Below, piece after piece: positions 6,912 through 15,964 of a stretch of 64,000 bases of DNA. The stretch covers positions 2,728,001 to 2,792,000 of the forward strand of contig OW818676.1 in the NCBI GenBank assembly GCA_942493235.1. Direction: 5' to 3'. Made by a program: the position numbers and the translations under genes. Position 1 is the first letter of the stretch; the number at the start of each line of letters is the position of its first letter. The notes under the pieces are model-generated. The model was given only the letters and a program-made list of their open reading frames with translations. It was not told the DNA's origin and searched no databases. This stretch comes from ENR-C587 sp942493235. Its GTDB lineage: Bacteria; Bacteroidota; Ignavibacteria; Kapaibacteriales; UBA2268.

Positions 6912-9290
6912 TTGAACTTCATTACTAAGAAATATCACTATACCCTAAAAAAAATCATTTATTTATTTAATAATCGTTTTTTTAAAAATGAGTTTATTGA
7001 TTTACTTGCCAAATATACAATAGTATTTTCAGTTTTCTGGGGTATATTGTTTCTATTTTCAATCATTATAATACCGATTAATACAGAGATAGATTACTCT
7101 CAAGAAATTTACTCCGATAATGGCGAACTGATTCACGCATTTCTCAGTAATGACCATAAGTGGCGATTAAAAACTGATTTGGATATGGTCTCTCCCCTTC
7201 TAATCAAGTCAATTATAAATAAAGAAGATAAATATTTTAACTATCATTGCGGATATAATCCCTATTCAATATTAAAGGCATTTTTTAATAATTTTACTTC
7301 AGGCAAAGTTAATTCTGGAGCTTCAACAATTTCTATGCAAGTAATCAGATTAATTGAGAAAAGAGACCGAACATATATCAATAAATTTATCGAAATATTT
7401 AGGGCTGTTCAATTAGAAATATTCCATTCAAAAGATGAAATACTTGAGCTGTACTTGAGCCTTCTGCCCTATGGCGGGAATATTGAAGGAGTGGAGTCGG
7501 CTTCTTATATTTACTTTAATACTCCACCATCTCGTTTAAGCTTAGCCCAATCGGTAACGCTTGCTATTATCCCGAATAACCCTAATTTATATAGAATTGA
7601 CCGTTCTACAAATGTAATGAATTTCAGAAATAAATGGCTGAAGATATTTAAAACAAAAAACACATTTGAAGCAAATGCAATTGATTATGCCCTTAGTGAG
7701 AGTATTGTTAGTGCCCGGTACGAGATGCCAAACCTTGCCCCACATTTCTGCGATTTTATAAAATCAAATTTCCACGATAAACTTGTAAATTCCAGCATAA
7801 ATTTAAGAGCACAAAACGAAATTGCAAATATATTAAAGAATTACAACAACATATTGAAATCAAAAGGAATTACTAATTCCTCAGCACTTGTAATAGATAA
7901 TTATACTCATAAAGTTATTGCATATTGCGGTTCAGTCGATTATAATGATACTATTTCCGAAGGTCAGAATAATGGAATTACTGCCGAGCGTTCACCCGGC
8001 TCTACATTAAAAGCCGCCCTCTATGCTCTGGCTTTCGATAAAGGTCTTTATACACCTAAATCAATAATCAATGATATTCCTACCGAATTTAACGGATATA
8101 TACCCGAAAATTTCGATTTAAAATTCTACGGTCCGGTTAGTGTTGAATTTGCTTTGTTCAGTTCATTGAATATTCCGGCAGTTAAAGTATTACAAAAAAT
8201 TGGATTAGATAATTTTCTTCAAATATTAAAATTCGGAGGATTCAAATCAATTAGCAAAGACTCAAAAAAGTTAGGATTATCAATGATTCTTGGTGGCTGT
8301 ACTGCTAATTTATTTGAGCTAACTCGATTGTTCTCGGCTTTTGCCTGCCAAGGTAAATTATATAATATTAGCTATTTCAGTAATAAAACTGATGATAATT
8401 TTGTTCAGTTATTTTCGCCCGAAGCTTCTTTTCTTATTAATGATATTTTATCTGTGAAAGACAATCGCATTGAAACTCAAGCAATTAAGATACGTAATAT
8501 CAAAATTCCAGATATTGCATGGAAGACAGGTACTTCGTTTGGAAAACGCGACGCATGGACTATAGGATTTAATTCTCGATACACCGTTGGAGTTTGGTCT
8601 GGTAATTTCAATGGTAACGGTTCTCCTTTTATTATCGGTTCTGAAATTGCTTTACCGATAGTCTGCGATATATTTAATTCATTACCAAATACAAATACAA
8701 ATACAAAAAAAATCAAGTTAACCAAAAATCTTGCTCATCGATATATCTGCAGATCCTCCGGAAAAGTACCGAATGAATTCTGTACAGAATTGGTTCAGGA
8801 TTATTATATCGGTAAAGTTACAAATTCTGAAAAATGTGATATTCATAAGCAAATATTTTTATCAAGCGATTCAAGTGTCGAATACTGCACCGGTTGCTTA
8901 CCCGATACAGGCTATATAAAAGCTGTATTTCCGGTATTTGAACCTTCGCTTACTATGTGGTTCGAGCAAAACAGCATCAACTACAGGAGTATTCCAAATC
9001 ATAATCTCGAATGCAAGGCTAAATTCACCGGCGAAGGACCGATTATTATCTCTCCAAGCTCAAATTATGTTTATTATATTGAGCAGGGGGCTGAACAGGA
9101 AATATCACTTCAAGCAATTAATAGAATTAATAAAGGAAGTATTTATTGGTATATAGACGGTACATTTTATAATAAAAGCAAGACCGGAGAAAAGATATTC
9201 TTTAAGCCGGAGAAAGAATATTATACTATCAAATGTATTGATTTCCAAGCAAGAGAAAGTAGTATTAATGTTAAGATTATATTTTATTAG
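6912..9290 (+). CDS. pbpC: Penicillin-binding protein 1C (bifunctional GT51 glycosyltransferase / transpeptidase)
   Basis: A 792-residue class A PBP. A short cytoplasmic N-terminus precedes one membrane anchor (about residues 33-57). The GT51 domain follows (EDKYFNYHCGYNP with the catalytic Glu, then SGASTISMQVIRLIEK and KDEILELYLSLLPYGGNIEG). The transpeptidase domain has SPGSTLK (catalytic Ser, SxxK), SSLN (SxN) and WKTGTS (KTG). The C-terminal segment from about 610 resembles the BiPBP_C domain of PBP1C and carries several Cys. The start is TTG at 6912, supported by GGAG seven bases upstream. It polymerises and crosslinks peptidoglycan. The alpha-2-macroglobulin gene often paired with pbpC is not here. 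Confidence 0.92.
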   Translation: MNFITKKYHYTLKKIIYLFNNRFFKNEFIDLLAKYTIVFSVFWGILFLFSIIIIPINTEIDYSQEIYSDNGELIHAFLSNDHKWRLKTDLDMVSPLLIKSIINKEDKYFNYHCGYNPYSILKAFFNNFTSGKVNSGASTISMQVIRLIEKRDRTYINKFIEIFRAVQLEIFHSKDEILELYLSLLPYGGNIEGVESASYIYFNTPPSRLSLAQSVTLAIIPNNPNLYRIDRSTNVMNFRNKWLKIFKTKNTFEANAIDYALSESIVSARYEMPNLAPHFCDFIKSNFHDKLVNSSINLRAQNEIANILKNYNNILKSKGITNSSALVIDNYTHKVIAYCGSVDYNDTISEGQNNGITAERSPGSTLKAALYALAFDKGLYTPKSIINDIPTEFNGYIPENFDLKFYGPVSVEFALFSSLNIPAVKVLQKIGLDNFLQILKFGGFKSISKDSKKLGLSMILGGCTANLFELTRLFSAFACQGKLYNISYFSNKTDDNFVQLFSPEASFLINDILSVKDNRIETQAIKIRNIKIPDIAWKTGTSFGKRDAWTIGFNSRYTVGVWSGNFNGNGSPFIIGSEIALPIVCDIFNSLPNTNTNTKKIKLTKNLAHRYICRSSGKVPNEFCTELVQDYYIGKVTNSEKCDIHKQIFLSSDSSVEYCTGCLPDTGYIKAVFPVFEPSLTMWFEQNSINYRSIPNHNLECKAKFTGEGPIIISPSSNYVYYIEQGAEQEISLQAINRINKGSIYWYIDGTFYNKSKTGEKIFFKPEKEYYTIKCIDFQARESSINVKIIFY

Positions 9291-9431
9291 CTGCCAAATA
9301 ACGCTGAAGCATGGGGTTGAATAAATAAGGTCTATAATTTGCCAATAGCTTTTAATATTTACACAGCCAATAAATCCACGATTCGATATCAATTAGATTT
9401 TTCAAATAGCTAATGAAAAAAATTAAGTTTA

Positions 9432-9669
9432 CTGCAAAAGTCCAAAATATTCATTTACTATTAATTTTTCAAAGGTTTCAAGCTACTAAGTGCATATCAA
9501 GAGGTTGTATATAAAGTAACAATATTGTTAATTCGTTATTCTGAGCGAAACGAAGAATCCAGAATTATCAACATTTAGCTTTATCTGGATTCTTCACTGC
9601 GTTCAGAATGACTACTTTTTAGTCAGCCTCTTGAATAAATGGAAATTGAAAATTAGATAGTTTTGCAAC
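9432..9669. repeat. Palindromic MITE-like dispersed repeat, copy 1
   Basis: A nested imperfect palindrome of about 238 bp. The outer arms are TGCAAAAG at the left and TTTTGCAA at the right. Inner arms are TCAAGAGGTTG and CAGCCTCTTGA. The core stem is ATTCTGAGCGAAACGAAGAA against TTCTTCACTGCGTTCAGAAT. Similar sequence recurs at 38454-39276 with the same ends, and the core alone recurs at 13144-13222. There is no coding capacity; a non-autonomous mobile repeat is the likeliest reading. It fills most of the 461-bp gap between pbpC and cstA. Confidence 0.75.
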
Positions 9670-9684
9670 AGACTTAAATTACAC

Positions 9685-9727
9685 AAAAAAGTAGAATACG
9701 AAATTTTAAGATTGCGTATTCTACTTT
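9685..9727 (-). terminator. Terminator downstream of cstA
   Basis: Stem AAAGTAGAATACG / CGTATTCTACTTT, 13 bp, with a loop of about 13 bases. The flanking A-run on the plus strand at 9685-9690 gives a U-tract on the minus transcript. It ends the cstA message 25 bases after the stop. Confidence 0.85.
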
Positions 9728-9751
9728 ATAATAATCGAGAAACATTAAGGC

Positions 9752-11479
9752 TTAAATCGCATTAGATTCTGCTGATTTTGCTTTCTTTTTTGAAAAATAA
9801 GAATAAAGTGTTTCTATAGCTACTAATACCGAAAGTATAATCAAAAGCATTGATACCCAAGGTACTGACGGATGTCCTTGACCAAGAATCCATCCCTTAC
9901 GTACATCAATTATTAATGCCCAATTCGACATAATAAACATCACAATAGCAGGAATGAACGAGACTAACCATACTTTTGATTTTTTACGAGTATTAACTAA
10001 CCAAATTGTAATACCAATTAGTGCTAAAGCAGCTAAAAGCTGATTAGAGGCTCCAAAAGTTCCCCAGAATATTTTCCAAGCCGGTACATGATTACCTTTA
10101 GCATCAGTCATTGTTTGAAAAATAAAGAATACCGGAACACCTGCAGAAAGAATAGTACCGAGAATCGTACCTAATTTATTTTTTAATCCTGTCAATTCTT
10201 CGACTATATATCTACCTAAACGGGTACATACATCAAGAGTATCATACACAAAAGTAGTAAAAGCCATTAATCCAAAAGTAATTCCAAAAGTAGCAGATAC
10301 ACCGATTAACTCCATAAATCTTCCTATACCTGATGCGTAAATAAAGTTTGGAGCTTTAGTTATCATCTCTGAATCTTGAGATAGAATCATTACGCAAGCA
10401 ATAGAAACTACTGCTACCATACCTTCGAGAAGCATAGCTCCATATCCGATAGGTTTGGCATCTGATTCTTTTTCAAGCTGTTTGCATGTAGTGCCTGACG
10501 AAACTAATGCATGAAATCCCGAGCATGCCCCACACGCTATAGTAATGAACAATACCGGAAACATAGGGAACCAAAAAGTAGAGCCGAAACCACCATTGGG
10601 ATCTATATTGATAAACGCCGGATAACTAATAGCATATCCTCCAAATACTAATCCTATAGCTGCAATTATTAACGAAGCGTACAAGAAATATCCACCGATA
10701 GCACCTCTTGGTTGAAGCAGTAACCACATTGGTAAAACCGATGCAATTAAGCAATATATTAAAATAATTAATCCCCATGCTTTTTGCGAAGTTGCTATAT
10801 CGTCAATTGGTAAATTCACCGGGAAGAATTGACCTGCCCAAATTGCAACACCTACAAGCGGAAGGAAAATTAATACGGCAAGTCCTTCTTTTAGTTTGGC
10901 ATATTTCATTAGAAGTCCCATTATTATCGGCAGGATAAGGTACATAATCGAAGACGAAGCTATAGCACCACCACTTACACTTTCACCTGATTCAAGCTTT
11001 ACCATTCCTACAAAGGAGCTTGCAGTTATATCGGTAAAAGCTATAATTACATAAACCAGCGAAATCCAAACGAATATCATAAATAGTATCCACGCCCTAT
11101 TAGATACATTAACCTTGATTACTTCTGTTATCGAATTTGCCTTATGGCGTACCGAGGCTATTAATGAGCCCATATCGTGGACTCCTCCGATAAATATAGA
11201 TCCGACTAATACCCAGAGCAGAGCCGGTGCCCAGCCAAACATTACACTTGCCAAAATTGGACCATTAATAGGACCGGCAGCAGCGATTGCTGAAAAATGC
11301 TGACCGAGTAACATCCCCTTTTTAGCTGGTACATAGTCTATACCATCATTATTTAGTACGGCGGGAGTAGTTTGATTGTCATCAAGATTAAATACTTTTT
11401 TACTTAGATAGCGTCCGTAAGTTAAATAAGCAAGGAATAAGATTATTCCTGCTCCAATCACAACAAATAATACATTCAT
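9752..11479 (-). CDS. cstA: Carbon starvation protein CstA-family transporter
   Basis: A 575-residue polytopic membrane protein of the CstA family (peptide or pyruvate uptake on carbon limitation). N-terminal GIILFLAYLTYGRYLSKKVF, then YVPAKKGMLLGQHFSAIAAA and GPINGPILASVMFGWAPALL, followed by GSIFIGGVHDMGSLIASVRH, are all strong family signatures. About 14-16 hydrophobic segments are visible. The C-terminus WIXLVNTRKK-type region and the GACSGFHALVSSGTTCKQLE block are also typical. It is a single-gene unit with its own terminator. No CRP-like site was recognised upstream. Confidence 0.92.
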   Translation of the reverse strand: MNVLFVVIGAGIILFLAYLTYGRYLSKKVFNLDDNQTTPAVLNNDGIDYVPAKKGMLLGQHFSAIAAAGPINGPILASVMFGWAPALLWVLVGSIFIGGVHDMGSLIASVRHKANSITEVIKVNVSNRAWILFMIFVWISLVYVIIAFTDITASSFVGMVKLESGESVSGGAIASSSIMYLILPIIMGLLMKYAKLKEGLAVLIFLPLVGVAIWAGQFFPVNLPIDDIATSQKAWGLIILIYCLIASVLPMWLLLQPRGAIGGYFLYASLIIAAIGLVFGGYAISYPAFINIDPNGGFGSTFWFPMFPVLFITIACGACSGFHALVSSGTTCKQLEKESDAKPIGYGAMLLEGMVAVVSIACVMILSQDSEMITKAPNFIYASGIGRFMELIGVSATFGITFGLMAFTTFVYDTLDVCTRLGRYIVEELTGLKNKLGTILGTILSAGVPVFFIFQTMTDAKGNHVPAWKIFWGTFGASNQLLAALALIGITIWLVNTRKKSKVWLVSFIPAIVMFIMSNWALIIDVRKGWILGQGHPSVPWVSMLLIILSVLVAIETLYSYFSKKKAKSAESNAI

Positions 11480-11990
11480 TAAATAACTCCAAGATAATTA
11501 TAATTCTAATATCATTTTCAACTTATATTATAATGAGACATTTGGCATCAACCCGCGGTTTTAGCCGCGATGACGGCTATATTTGATATATCCTATTTTA
11601 TGTAGGAAATGATCTTAATTTTGCTTTATTCAGTAAATCAATTATATTAAATTATTTATTACTATAAACATAGCTAATTCAATCATAATTTTACAATATA
11701 TATACCAAAGATATGCCATATCAAAAGTTATGCCATACAAATTACAAAAATATTTTATTACTACCAAAGTTAAATTTGGAATGCTAATCGGATATAATAC
11801 CGATATTAAGGAGTAAAATCGTATATAACAATATATTTATCTCAATTGCTATTTATATTTGGTGTTAGTCATCTATACTGAGGCTTAGGAGGTTGCTTAT
11901 AACTTCATTTACCGATTCTTAATCTGGAATTTATTTTCCAACCCACGCAGAGCGTGGGCTGGAGGTGATTTGGGATAAGCTAAATGTATT
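11480..11990. other. Intergenic region with two short GC-rich palindromes
   Basis: The region holds two isolated GC-rich stem-loops in otherwise AT-rich DNA: CGCGGTTTTAGCCGCG at 11554-11569 and CCCACGCAGAGCGTGGG at 11942-11958. Neither has a U-tract on a sensible strand. They look like REP-type intergenic palindromes rather than terminators; a related one (CCGCGATAATCGCGG) is at 51818. The rest shows nothing I can name. The cstA promoter must lie near 11480-11600. Confidence 0.5.
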
Positions 11991-13028
11991 TCAAAAATAT
12001 TTCTTTTTAAAAAATAAAGCTACATTTACTAAAGCAATTAATGCAGGCACTTCAACTAATGGACCAATTACTGCTGTAAAAGCTTCACCAGAATTTATTC
12101 CGAATACAGAAATCGCTACTGCTATAGCCAGTTCAAAATTATTGCTTGCTGCTGTAAATGATAAAGTAGCAGTTTTGGCATATCCGGCGTTTGATTTCTT
12201 GCCCATATAGAAAGATACCAAAAACATAATTATAAAGTAAATCAAAAGCGGAATAGCAATTCTAATCACATCAAGCGGAATATTTATAATTACATTTCCT
12301 TTTAATGAGAACATTACTATTATTGTAAATAATAATGCGATTAGAGTAATCGGGCTGATTTTCGGAATGAATACACCATGATACCACTCTTTGCCTTTTA
12401 ATCTAACTAAAATCAATCGAGTTAAAAATCCGGCTATAAATGGTATTCCCAAATATACAAATACAGATTCAAAAATTTGCCCCATAGTTATGTCAACTGT
12501 AAAGGTCTGTAAGCCAAAATATTTTGGTAAAACAGTAATAAAGAAATACGCATAAACCGAGAAGAAAAGCACTTGGAATATTGAATTAAATGCTACTAAT
12601 CCTGCGGCATATTCTGTATCACCTTTTGCCAGATCATTCCAAACAATCACCATTGCAATACATCTGGCTAATCCTATTAAAATCAAGCCTGTCATATATT
12701 CGGGATAATCCTGTAGAAATACTACTGCGAGAATAAACATCAGTACCGGACCAATTATCCAGTTCTGAACTAATGATATTACAAGCACTTTAGTATTTTT
12801 AAATACATCGCCAAGTTCTTCATACTTGACTTTTGCAAGCGGCGGATACATCATCAGAATAAGCCCTACTGCAAGTGGAATATTTGTAGTACCTGAACTG
12901 AACTGATTCCAGAAGTCGGAAATATTCGGAAAGAAGTATCCCCATGATACTCCAATAGCCATAGCGAGAAATATCCATAGAGTTAAGTATCTATCCAAAA
13001 AGCTTAGTTTTTTTGTAATTTTTTCCAT
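11991..13028 (-). CDS. acr3: Arsenite efflux transporter, ACR3 family
   Basis: A 345-residue, ten-helix transporter. The block LIGLARCIAMVIVWNDLAKG contains the conserved Cys and is diagnostic for ACR3, as is the later CxFTAASNNFELAIAVAI-like block (here LSFTAASNNFELAIAVAISV) with GEAFTAVIGPLVEVPALI. It exports arsenite from the cytoplasm. It is the last gene of the ars group, 260 bp after arsM; that gap holds a dispersed-repeat core, so it may have its own promoter. Length and topology are normal. Confidence 0.95.
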   Translation of the reverse strand: MEKITKKLSFLDRYLTLWIFLAMAIGVSWGYFFPNISDFWNQFSSGTTNIPLAVGLILMMYPPLAKVKYEELGDVFKNTKVLVISLVQNWIIGPVLMFILAVVFLQDYPEYMTGLILIGLARCIAMVIVWNDLAKGDTEYAAGLVAFNSIFQVLFFSVYAYFFITVLPKYFGLQTFTVDITMGQIFESVFVYLGIPFIAGFLTRLILVRLKGKEWYHGVFIPKISPITLIALLFTIIVMFSLKGNVIINIPLDVIRIAIPLLIYFIIMFLVSFYMGKKSNAGYAKTATLSFTAASNNFELAIAVAISVFGINSGEAFTAVIGPLVEVPALIALVNVALFFKKKYF

Positions 13029-13140
13029 TATTTTTTATTTTAATAGTGATAAAATAAGTATGAAATATTTGATTAATCACCAATATCAACTTCTCTTAGT
13101 CCTTTGTATCAGGGTTGTCCCCAAAGTTATATTTAAGTCA

Positions 13141-13225
13141 AATCGTCATTCTGAGTGCAACGAAAAATCCGGAATTATCAACATTTAGCTTTATCCGGAT
13201 TTTTGCTTCGTTCCTAATGACAAAT
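13141..13225. repeat. MITE-like palindrome core, copy 2 (core only)
   Basis: The segment CGTCATTCTGAGTGCAACGA ... AATTATCAACATTTAGCTTT ... GCTTCGTTCCTAATGAC matches the stem-loop core of the element at 9432-9669, including the identical loop AATTATCAACATTTAGCTTTAT. The outer arms with TTGCAAAA ends are not recognisable, so this is a partial or decayed copy lying between arsM and acr3. Confidence 0.7.
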
Positions 13226-13288
13226 TTGGCAAAGCACTGTTTAAATGGGTTAAGCATTTGAACAGTGTACTAATTCAACAATATTATC

Positions 13289-14095
13289 TTATTTATATGC
13301 TTTTACAGTTACACTTAAAATATCAGCCCCATTTGTTTTGAAATCTAAAATTTCTTCATCAGAGAGATAAGCCTTGAGTATAATTTCAGGTATATCAATT
13401 TTCTTTGATTTTAATATTTCAATATTCTTAAATCCGTTTTCTGAAATAACTTTCAAATAATCTTCTTTTTGTAAAGCTCCGGCAACACAGCCGGCGTACA
13501 TTTCTGCGGCATTTGCAATATTTGGAGGCAATTGCCCGGATAATACAATATCAGAAACACAGAAATGAGCATTATTTTTGAGCACTCTATAGATTTCACT
13601 AAATGCTTTGTTTTTATCCGGTACTAAATTCAGAACACAATTACTAATGATTACGTCAACGCTATCTGATTTCACAGGTATATCTTCAATATCACCTTTT
13701 ACAAATTCTACATTTGTATAACCGAGCATTTTGCAATTTTCTTTTGCTTTGTTAAGCATCTCTTCAGTAAAGTCTAAGCCAATCACCTTACCTAATCTAC
13801 CGGTTTCTCTGCGAGCTATGAATACATCATTGCCGGCACCGGAGCCGAGGTCTAATACCGTATCGCCCTGCTTAATTGCTGCAAATTCAGTTGGCATACC
13901 ACAGCCCAGTCCTAAATCTGCCTCGGAGTAATATCCGTCAACTTTAGCATAGTCGTCGCTCATTATATTATAATTTGTCGGCTTAGCTGTTCCTGTACCG
14001 CAACATGAGCATCCGCAGTTTTGATTTGATTTCGCTATCTCTGCATATTTTTCATTTACTGTTTTTTTAATTTCTTCATTGGTATTCATTTTCAT
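13289..14095 (-). CDS. arsM: Arsenite S-adenosylmethionine methyltransferase
   Basis: A 268-residue class I methyltransferase. SAM-binding motif I is VLDLGSGAGNDVFIARRETG, followed by GLDFTEEML. ArsM cysteines are present: the N-terminal NCGCSCCGTG cluster, LGLGCGMPTEFA, ISNCVLNLV and YAGCVAGAL, the last two at the positions that bind As(III). It methylates arsenite to methylated arsenicals. It lies in the ars group but is separated from arsC by 408 bp holding a 291-bp repeat, so transcription may not be continuous with arsRC. Confidence 0.95.
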   Translation of the reverse strand: MKMNTNEEIKKTVNEKYAEIAKSNQNCGCSCCGTGTAKPTNYNIMSDDYAKVDGYYSEADLGLGCGMPTEFAAIKQGDTVLDLGSGAGNDVFIARRETGRLGKVIGLDFTEEMLNKAKENCKMLGYTNVEFVKGDIEDIPVKSDSVDVIISNCVLNLVPDKNKAFSEIYRVLKNNAHFCVSDIVLSGQLPPNIANAAEMYAGCVAGALQKEDYLKVISENGFKNIEILKSKKIDIPEIILKAYLSDEEILDFKTNGADILSVTVKAYK

Positions 14096-14172
14096 TTCCT
14101 TAATCTTTATTATTAATATTATTATTTATTATAATTAAAATGTATTATTTTAAATATTTATCGTTTTTTACT

Positions 14173-14463
14173 ATTATGTGTAAGTACGCAAATAAATTAA
14201 TCTTTCTTACAACGGCGTTAGCTGTTGAACATCGGTAATAAATATTATTTAGTTCCCATACTCTTTCTTCTCTTTTTGTTGTTAAAACAAGAAAGTGTTG
14301 GTGGAGTATCTCATTATATTACTGATGCTTAACTCCTACCGGAGTTAAAATTTAAAATCAAAGATATTAATCCAATAAGATATCAAAAATCAATATTTGA
14401 TATATAAGGATTTTCTTTATACTTATAACAATTATTTGCTAACCCACTTAAAATAGCGAAGAC
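14173..14463. repeat. 291-bp direct repeat, copy A (between arsC and arsM)
   Basis: Same length and about nine in ten positions identical (by eye) to 15480-15770, in the same orientation, 1307 bp apart. It runs from ATTATGTGTAAGTACGCAAA to CACTTAAAATAGCGAAGAC. It contains small palindromes: GGCGTTAGCTGTT and TAACTCCTACCGGAGTTA (14330-14347). No coding potential was recognised. The two copies bracket arsC and arsR exactly. Confidence 0.9.
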
Positions 14464-14503
14464 CCATATTTATTATTATATTAAAATGTATTTTTATAGA
14501 TAT

Positions 14504-14926
14504 TTATTTTTTTAAAATATTATTATTATAAAATATTGTAAAATCTCTTTTGATTTCATCTCTTACTCGTCTGAATTCAGATAATATTTCTGTTTCAGTT
14601 CCTTTTGCTTCTGCGGGGTCATCAAATCCTATATGTAATCTATTTGATACTTTACCTGTAAATACAGGGCATACTTCTTTAGCATGGTCGCAGACAGTAA
14701 TTACATAATCGAACTCATGGTCTAAGAATTTATCAACCATTTTCGGGTAGTTCGAGCTGATGTCTATCCCGATTTCTGCCATTACTTTGATAGCTTTAGA
14801 GCTGACTTTTTCTGCCGGATTAGTTCCGGCGGAATAAACTTCAATACTGCTATCCAATGACTTGACTATTCCTTCTGCCATCTGAGAACGGCATGAATTA
14901 CCAGTGCATAGTATTAGTATTTTCAT
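14504..14926 (-). CDS. arsC: Arsenate reductase, thioredoxin-coupled low-molecular-weight phosphatase type
   Basis: A 140-residue LMW-phosphatase-fold arsenate reductase. The P-loop is LCTGNSCRSQMAEG (nucleophile Cys near residue 8 in CX5R). The redox Cys pair is in VCDHAKEVCPVF. The FDDPAEAKG block is typical of the Staphylococcus pI258 ArsC type. It reduces arsenate to arsenite for Acr3 or ArsM. It lies 18 bases after arsR. Confidence 0.95.
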   Translation of the reverse strand: MKILILCTGNSCRSQMAEGIVKSLDSSIEVYSAGTNPAEKVSSKAIKVMAEIGIDISSNYPKMVDKFLDHEFDYVITVCDHAKEVCPVFTGKVSNRLHIGFDDPAEAKGTETEILSEFRRVRDEIKRDFTIFYNNNILKK

Positions 14927-14944
14927 TTTTTCCTTATTAAATAA

Positions 14945-15289
14945 TTAAACATTGCAATTATTATTTCTATTGATTTTATCAATTTTCGATAAATCCTCTA
15001 TTACTTGCTCATCGCTATTAAGCCACATCTGAAGCATAAGTAATGTTTGTTGAATTTTAGTATCGGTCGTTTCCATATTGATAGAATAGAATACCCACTT
15101 CCCCACTTTAGAATCAAGTAAAAAACCGGCTTCTTTTAATATTGATAAATGATTAGAAACAGTTGACGGCGATAAATCAAGATTATCTGTTATTTCGCAT
15201 ACACACAGTGTTTTACGAAGCAACATCATAATTATTCTTAACCTATTTTTGTCTGATAAGCAGTTGAATATTTTTATTGTATCTTTCAT
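14945..15289 (-). CDS. arsR: ArsR/SmtB-family arsenite-responsive repressor
   Basis: A 114-residue winged-helix repressor. TLCVCEITDNLDLSPSTVSN carries the metal-binding CVC motif (ELCVCDL type) at the start of the recognition helix region, then HLSILKEAGFLLDSKVGKWV gives the wing. It should repress its own operon until As(III) binds. It is the first gene of the group. Upstream on the minus strand the direct repeat ATTATTAGATATTATTAGA (about 15309-15331) is AT-rich and could be its operator, but this is weak. Confidence 0.93.
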   Translation of the reverse strand: MKDTIKIFNCLSDKNRLRIIMMLLRKTLCVCEITDNLDLSPSTVSNHLSILKEAGFLLDSKVGKWVFYSINMETTDTKIQQTLLMLQMWLNSDEQVIEDLSKIDKINRNNNCNV

Positions 15290-15479
15290 ATATTGTCCAA
15301 TATCTTCTAATAATATCTAATAATTCTATATTGTCATTTCGTCGTACATCGAAATTATAAAAATTATTATTTATTTGCAAATTATTTTTTTCTTATTGCA
15401 AAAATAATTATTTATTTCTTTGAGAATTGTCGAAATTGTTAATATTTAGCGGTTATAAAACTATAAATGGTTCTTTGAT

Positions 15480-15770
15480 ATTATGTGTGGATAAGCAAAT
15501 AAAGAAATCTTTCTTACAACAGCGTTAGCTGTTGAACATCGGTAATAAATATTGTTTAGTTCCCACACTCTTTCTTCTCTTTTTGTTACTAAAACAAGAA
15601 AGTACTGGTGGAGTTTCTCATTATGTTACCGATGTTTAAATCCTACCGGAGTTAAAATTTAAAATCAAAGATGTTTATCTAATAAGATATCAAAAATCAA
15701 TATTTGATATATAAGGATTTTCTTTATACTAATAACAATTACTTACTAACCCACTTTAAATAGCGAAGAC
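15480..15770. repeat. 291-bp direct repeat, copy B (upstream of arsR)
   Basis: Partner of the repeat at 14173-14463, same orientation and length. It has the perfect stem CAACAGC-GTTA-GCTGTTG, which is one base weaker in copy A. It fills most of the 675-bp gap between arsR and the serpin gene. The short plus-strand open frame near 15828-16055 overlaps the serpin terminator and is not credible as a gene. Confidence 0.9.
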
Positions 15771-15892
15771 TCGAAATATTATTGTTAACCATAATTCTTT
15801 TTTCTCAGTGCTAATGCGTGTGATTCAATGGAGAGGTCCGGCATTTGTACTAAAACAGTAGTTTTTACACCACCTTATGTAGAGCTAGAATT

Positions 15893-15938
15893 AAAAAAAA
15901 ATAAGCTTAAAAAAAACAATGTTTCAATTAAGCTTATT
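15893..15938 (-). terminator. Terminator downstream of the serpin pair
   Basis: Stem AATAAGCTTA / TAAGCTTATT (15900-15909 with 15929-15938). On the minus strand it is followed by a U-tract, seen as AAAAAAAA on the plus strand at 15893-15900. It lies 27 bases beyond the serpin stop. Confidence 0.85.
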
Positions 15939-15964
15939 TCGTTCTTTCTCAACATGTTCTGTAT

